64,000 bases of DNA, taken from positions 64,921 to 128,920 of the forward strand of contig WTPW01000764.1 of the NCBI GenBank assembly GCA_009809945.1. The letters are read 5' to 3'. This document shows, one piece after another, positions 59,501-64,000 of the stretch. A program made the position numbers and the translations under genes. This DNA is from Gigaspora margarita. Its lineage: Eukaryota; Glomeromycota; Glomeromycetes; Diversisporales; Gigasporaceae. The notes beneath the pieces were generated by a model. It ran no database searches. It was given only the letters and a program-made list of their open reading frames with translations, and was not told where the DNA came from. How positions within the stretch are numbered: the stretch's first letter is position 1; the number at the start of each line of letters is the position of its first letter.

Positions 59501-61551
59501 AACGCACTTATGGTGGTTTATCACTATAGGTAAATTAGATTTGCAAATCTGTGTAACAAAAACAAAAAAATAAATTTTATAAAACAAAAATAAATTTTGA
59601 TTACTTTAGGGTTAGAGTAAGGCCTAGAATTTTATCGGAGCATTAGTATATACAATATATAGCAAGGAATTTTTTTTATTAGAGCCCTAAAGGTAGTTTC
59701 ATAAGCTAAATTTTGAGATATGAATGTTTTTTTAAAAAAATAAACAAAAAATGAAATTTTATGTTACACCTAATTGTAAATTTTGATTGGCTATTCTAAT
59801 AGTTTTGTGTAATATAGTATAAAACACCATAGATACATTTTAGTAAAACTCTTTCAAAAATATTAGATCTAAAATATTTCGAGGTTTTTCGAAATTTTTT
59901 GCAACATTTTCTTACACACTGTAAGAAATTCATAAATTTATATAAAATTTTTATATAAATTTACAATTTTCTTATGCACTATAAGAAAATTATAAATTTA
60001 CGAAAAAATTTTATATTAATTTATGATTTTCTTATATACTGTAAGACTTACGTAGTTTTACACTAAATCTTATGTAAGTTTACAATTTTTTTATATCTAT
60101 AAAAACTTGCGCAAGATTATGTATATATAAATTTGCTGATAATGTTATATGACTAATAACCAATTTGATTAACAATACAAATCTTTATCAATCTTGAAGT
60201 TCTGTAATTGGAATTTAGTAATTTTGGGCTTTTAGAATTGGCTCACTGAGACAAATATTTTGGTAGCTAAATGATTCAAAACAGATCAGTAGATCAAAGT
60301 TATTAAATGTTAAAGAAATTTACTTAGTGATTCTAAAAAATCACTATTAAAATTATACAAATATTGAATAATTTTGGGATCCTGTAATTAGATTTTGATA
60401 ATTTTGGACTTTTTAAAATTGTCTTATCGAAATGAGCTTTTTGGTAGTTAAATTATCTAAATTGGTCCAGTAGATCAAAAGTTATTAATAATTTTACTTT
60501 TGGTCAGAATTAAAAAATTTGACAAAAATTATAACTTGATATTTTGGTGATCCACCAATCTACTAAAAACTTGCATAATTTCTGGAAGCCCCTTACCCAA
60601 AAACTATGAAACTCTCAAATTTGTCAATCTTAATTAGCATTTAGTCTTTTATAAAAATACAAGATATATATATTTTTTTAAATTTTAGCAGTTATGCCAT
60701 AACTTCATTTCTCATATTTTGTATTATAAAATTATGCTACTTCTATTTTGAATCCACTATCTAAAGTATGATCCACCTAGTTATCACAAGGGACACCTAT
60801 ATGTGACCTGCTATAGCAAGGTTTTACCTCTATACCTTTTCTCCGCCTTCATTAAGATTTGTAGAAAGTGTATTTTATTGGCATAAAAATACAAGATATT
60901 ATTTTAGGAGAATTGTTATTTCTACTATAGTATTTTGCTATTTTACCATGGTTAATCAAGATTTTCTATTTTCAGTGTTCAAATAATAAAGCTAATTCTA
61001 CTTCTAACTTTATTCTAACCTAACACTAATTCTAAAATCTAATAAATAACTTCTTTAGCTTCTAATAGGACTCTGAGCAATATATATAGAGGTTATATTA
61101 GCTTTAATATAAACTTTTTAAAATTTTTATCTACTTTTTATTAGAGTAATTAATCATATTTTAAATATAAGCATTAATATTTAATAAATTTTAATTAATT
61201 ATCAGATATAACAATTTTTTCAAAAAAAAATACTTATTTAAAAAATTTTTTTAAAAAAAATACTTTTTTTAAAAAATATTTTTTTAAAAAAATATATTTT
61301 TTAAATCAAAAAAAAAATTTTTAAAATTTATTTATTTATCTATTTGTATCACAAAATATTTTAAGTAGCTATATATCAATATATAACGTATAACATTTTA
61401 TATCAATTAAAATTAAACATTATATATCAATTAACTTGTTATAAATTGATATATATCTATAATCGATAAATATCATAATTAAAATATAAATTGTTATGCA
61501 TCTGCTAATCGATAGTTATCAGTCAGTCGATATGTCACATGAAAATTTTTT
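59501..61551. other. Interior of the large inverted repeat, no gene recognised
   Basis: Contains two reversed copies of the conserved block (60180-60320 and 60365-60500). It also has repeated TTTATATAAATTTACAATTTTCTTA-like text near 59930-60090, and a diverged fragment (60915-61075) of the left end of the 15910-16866 element. No coding frame or RNA gene was seen. Confidence 0.5.
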
Positions 61552-62526
61552 ACATATAAAATTTATAAAAAAAAACATATAAAATTACTATAAGCTTTGA
61601 TTTCATGATGTTTCTTCCCCTATATATTAACTTAAAATTAAATTTTTCAGGAATATAGAACAAAGGGAGAAGAAAAAATTGAGCTTAAAAATCGAATTAA
61701 AATTTCGCCGTTTTTGCACAAAAAGAAAATGTAACTTCGCCAAAAACAAATATTTACTGATTTTAAGATGAGAAGCATATGTAAAAACATGCTCTGAACA
61801 ACTTTACTTAGGCGACGGAAGTAGGTTACCTTGTAAGAAAAGTGGGTTATCTATGTACTAAAGTTAAAATTTATCATTTTTCTTGATTGAACTTTTTTTC
61901 CTTATTAGGTAACCTACTTTGGGCTCTTAAGCAAAGTTGTTCGTCATGTAATTTTACATCACGCCTGAGTTTGAAACGCGCTTTTCGGACCCTTTACTAG
62001 TGAAAAATGGGGTTAAAGTTAGAAAAAAATTTTTTTCTAAAAAGAAATAAAATTTTTTCTAACTTTAACCCCATTTTTCACTAGTAAAGGGTCCGAAAAG
62101 CGCGTTTCAAACTCAGGCGTGATGTAAAATTACATGACGAACAACTTTGCTTAAGAGCCCAAAGTAGGTTACCTAATAAGGAAAAAAAGTTCAATCAAGA
62201 AAAATGATAAATTTTAACTTTAGTACATAGATAACCCACTTTTCTTACAAGGTAACCTACTTCCGTCGCCTAAGTAAAGTTGTTCAGAGCATGTTTTTAC
62301 ATATGCTTCCATCTTAAAATCAGTAAATATTTGTTTTTGGCGAAGTTACATTTTCTTTTTGTGCAAAAACGGTGAAATTTTAATTCGATTTTTAAGCTCA
62401 ATTTTTTCTTCTCCCTTGTTCTATATTCCCGAAAAATTTAATTTTAAGTTAATATGTAGGGGAAGAAACATCATGAAATCAAAGCTTATAGTAATTTTAT
62501 ATGTTTTTTTTATAAATTTATATATA
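61552..62526. mobile_element. 975-bp near-perfect palindrome
   Basis: The arms of about 485 bp are almost identical reverse complements centred near 62039, with only scattered changes (for example GATGAGAAGC against GATGGAAGC). Landmarks in order: CTATAAGCTTTGATTTCATG, AGGAATATAGAACAA, CTGAACAACTTTACTTAGGCG, GGGCTCTTAAGCAAAGTTG, GTTTGAAACGCGC, GTGAAAAATGGGG. The spacer at the centre is short. The open frame at 62359-62592 lies within the palindrome arm and has no family resemblance. The low divergence of the arms implies recent insertion or arm conversion. Confidence 0.9.
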
Positions 62527-64000
62527 ACAAAAAACTCAGTCATAAATAGTATGACAAATCAGTTGACTATTATCATATTCATTATAGCATGAAGTACTAC
62601 CCATCATAATTTGTTTTTTATTTTTTAAATTACAGTAGTAGTTTTGAAATAGTTCGAAACATTTCAAAAATATTTTAGAATTGTGAAACCAAGCAATCTG
62701 TAACCTGCATCATACCAAGCGTGCATTGGACTATATTTGCAAAAATGTTTTAAAATTTTGTATAATGTAACGATAAAATTTTGTATTACATGATCAGATT
62801 AGATCTTTTGCTATAAATTAGATCTTCTACATTGTTTTTTTTCATTTTGTTTTGTTTTTTTATTTTTGGTTTGTTATTTTTGTTTTCAGTTTGTTTTTTT
62901 TTTATTTTTTTAATTTTTTTTATTTTATTTGGCACTTTACAAGAACACTAGCCCTTTGCAAGAAAACCAACATCTTTTTGGCACTATGCAAGTACACCAA
63001 TATGACTTCACAAGCCAAATCAAACTTCTGATACTTTGCAAGAACTCTTCTAAATCTTCAACGCTTCTTTAAAGAAATAATTTAGTTAGGCGCAAGTTTT
63101 TGCAAGTTTTCACTTATTTATTTTCTCGTTTGATACTTTTTGTTTTGGTTTTTTTGGTTTTTTTTTTAAATTTTTTTTATTAATTTATTTTATTCCAGTA
63201 CTTTGTAAGAAATGCTTCTTTAGAGAAATAATTTAGTAAACGCAAGTATTCACAAGTATTCGCAAGTTAACCTAGCACTTTACAAAACACAACTAGGTTT
63301 CGACAATTTCTGAATTTGAACTCTTACTTCAGAAAAATAGAGATTTGGAGCTTTGTTTATTTTTTTTTATTAAGTTTGCTTACATATTTTGTTTTTCAGT
63401 TATTTTTTTTTACTTATTTTTTTACTTTTATTTTATTTTATTTATTCCTGACTTTCTTCAGAACTTTGCAAAAAACAACCTGACTTTCTGGCACTTTACA
63501 AAAACACCAACTCTAACTTCTCTGCCACTTTGCAAGAACCTACTAGATTCTCTGACAATTTCAAAAACTACCACGCTTCCGTGAAATAGTTTTTTTTTAC
63601 TTCTCTACTGTTTTTAGGAAGTAGCGAATATGAGCGAAGAGAAATAATAGCTAACTGAGAGTGAGGAAAATAAGTGTGTAGAGCTGGTATTATGTGACGA
63701 AGTGCAAAAGTAGTTTAAATTATTACCATTTTTCATTTTCGTTTTTTTTTTGTTATTTTTTTACTTCTCTACAATTTTTAGAACATAGCGAATATAAGTG
63801 AATATAAGCAAATTAAGTCTGTAGAGCTAGTATTATACAACAAAGAGCGAAAGTAGTTTATGATATTACTATTTTTTTGTTTTTGTTTTTTTGTTATTTT
63901 TTTACTTCTCTACTATTTTTAGAAAGTAGTGAATATAGGTGAATATAATAGTTAAACAAAAAAAAGAAATAATAGCTAACTGCAGGGTGAGGAAAATAAG

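Larger units (their letters stand above)
57700..64000. repeat. Very large inverted repeat, right arm leaving the window
   Basis: The left arm, about 57700-59160, is mirrored by the right arm, from about 62800 past 63720. For example, 58155-58262 and 63285-63400 are nearly identical reverse complements. Both arms are tandem series of units of roughly 200-260 bp containing TTGCAAAGTGCCAGA-like words and AAATAAAATAAAA tracts. At the outer right side, GCGAATA(T/A)(G/A)AGC...AATAATAGCTAACTG recurs at about 63598, 63762 and 63900 and is cut by the edge. Phe/Leu-rich frames on both arms (58023-58220 minus, 63345-63584 plus) arise from T-rich text and are not credited as genes. Confidence 0.8.

Overview
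The window looks like nuclear DNA of a repeat-laden fungus. It is strongly AT-rich, its one convincing host gene has seven short introns with GT...AG ends, and nearly everything else is transposon debris. This matches what is known of arbuscular mycorrhizal fungi such as Rhizophagus. That assignment is inferred from style, gene structure and transposon types, not from a database match.

Layout. 1-702 is the 3' end of a dead hAT transposase. 1096-4700 holds fold-back elements and duplications. 4813-8303 is a secreted, FAD-dependent amine oxidase gene in eight exons on the + strand, with one fold-back element just upstream and three more inside introns. 8771-26220 is a dense mosaic of non-autonomous DNA transposons. 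Many have inverted ends and visible 8- or 9-bp target duplications, and several are nested. 26775-28525 is a minisatellite of roughly 102-130 bp units, followed by a T-rich stretch with a 72-N gap. 29640-37900 is a minus-strand LINE retrotransposon (ORF1, endonuclease, reverse transcriptase, C-terminal zinc finger) that is full length but broken. The same minisatellite reappears at 39325-39970. 46258-54474 is a single 8.2-kb Mutator-like (MULE) transposon with a matching 8-bp target duplication. It carries a decayed transposase (FAR1-like, MULE, SWIM and zinc-knuckle parts) and has itself been hit by two hAT-type elements. 54680-64000 is fold-back DNA, including a near-perfect 975-bp palindrome, within a very large inverted repeat that leaves the window on the right.

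How things fit together. The 8.2-kb MULE shares its ends and its 8-bp target duplications with three small elements at 13576, 17105 and 41768, so it is a plausible ancestral source of transposase for them. hAT-type small elements (2782, 19540, 20367, 50930, 52308) share CAGTG/CAGGG/TAGGG-type ends and 8-bp duplications. Unusually, several are filled with one short word repeated in both orientations. A motif around TTAAGTAAACTTGTT recurs in mirrored pairs in several otherwise unlike palindromic elements; this is the observation I would follow first. No rRNA, tRNA, CRISPR or operon was recognised.
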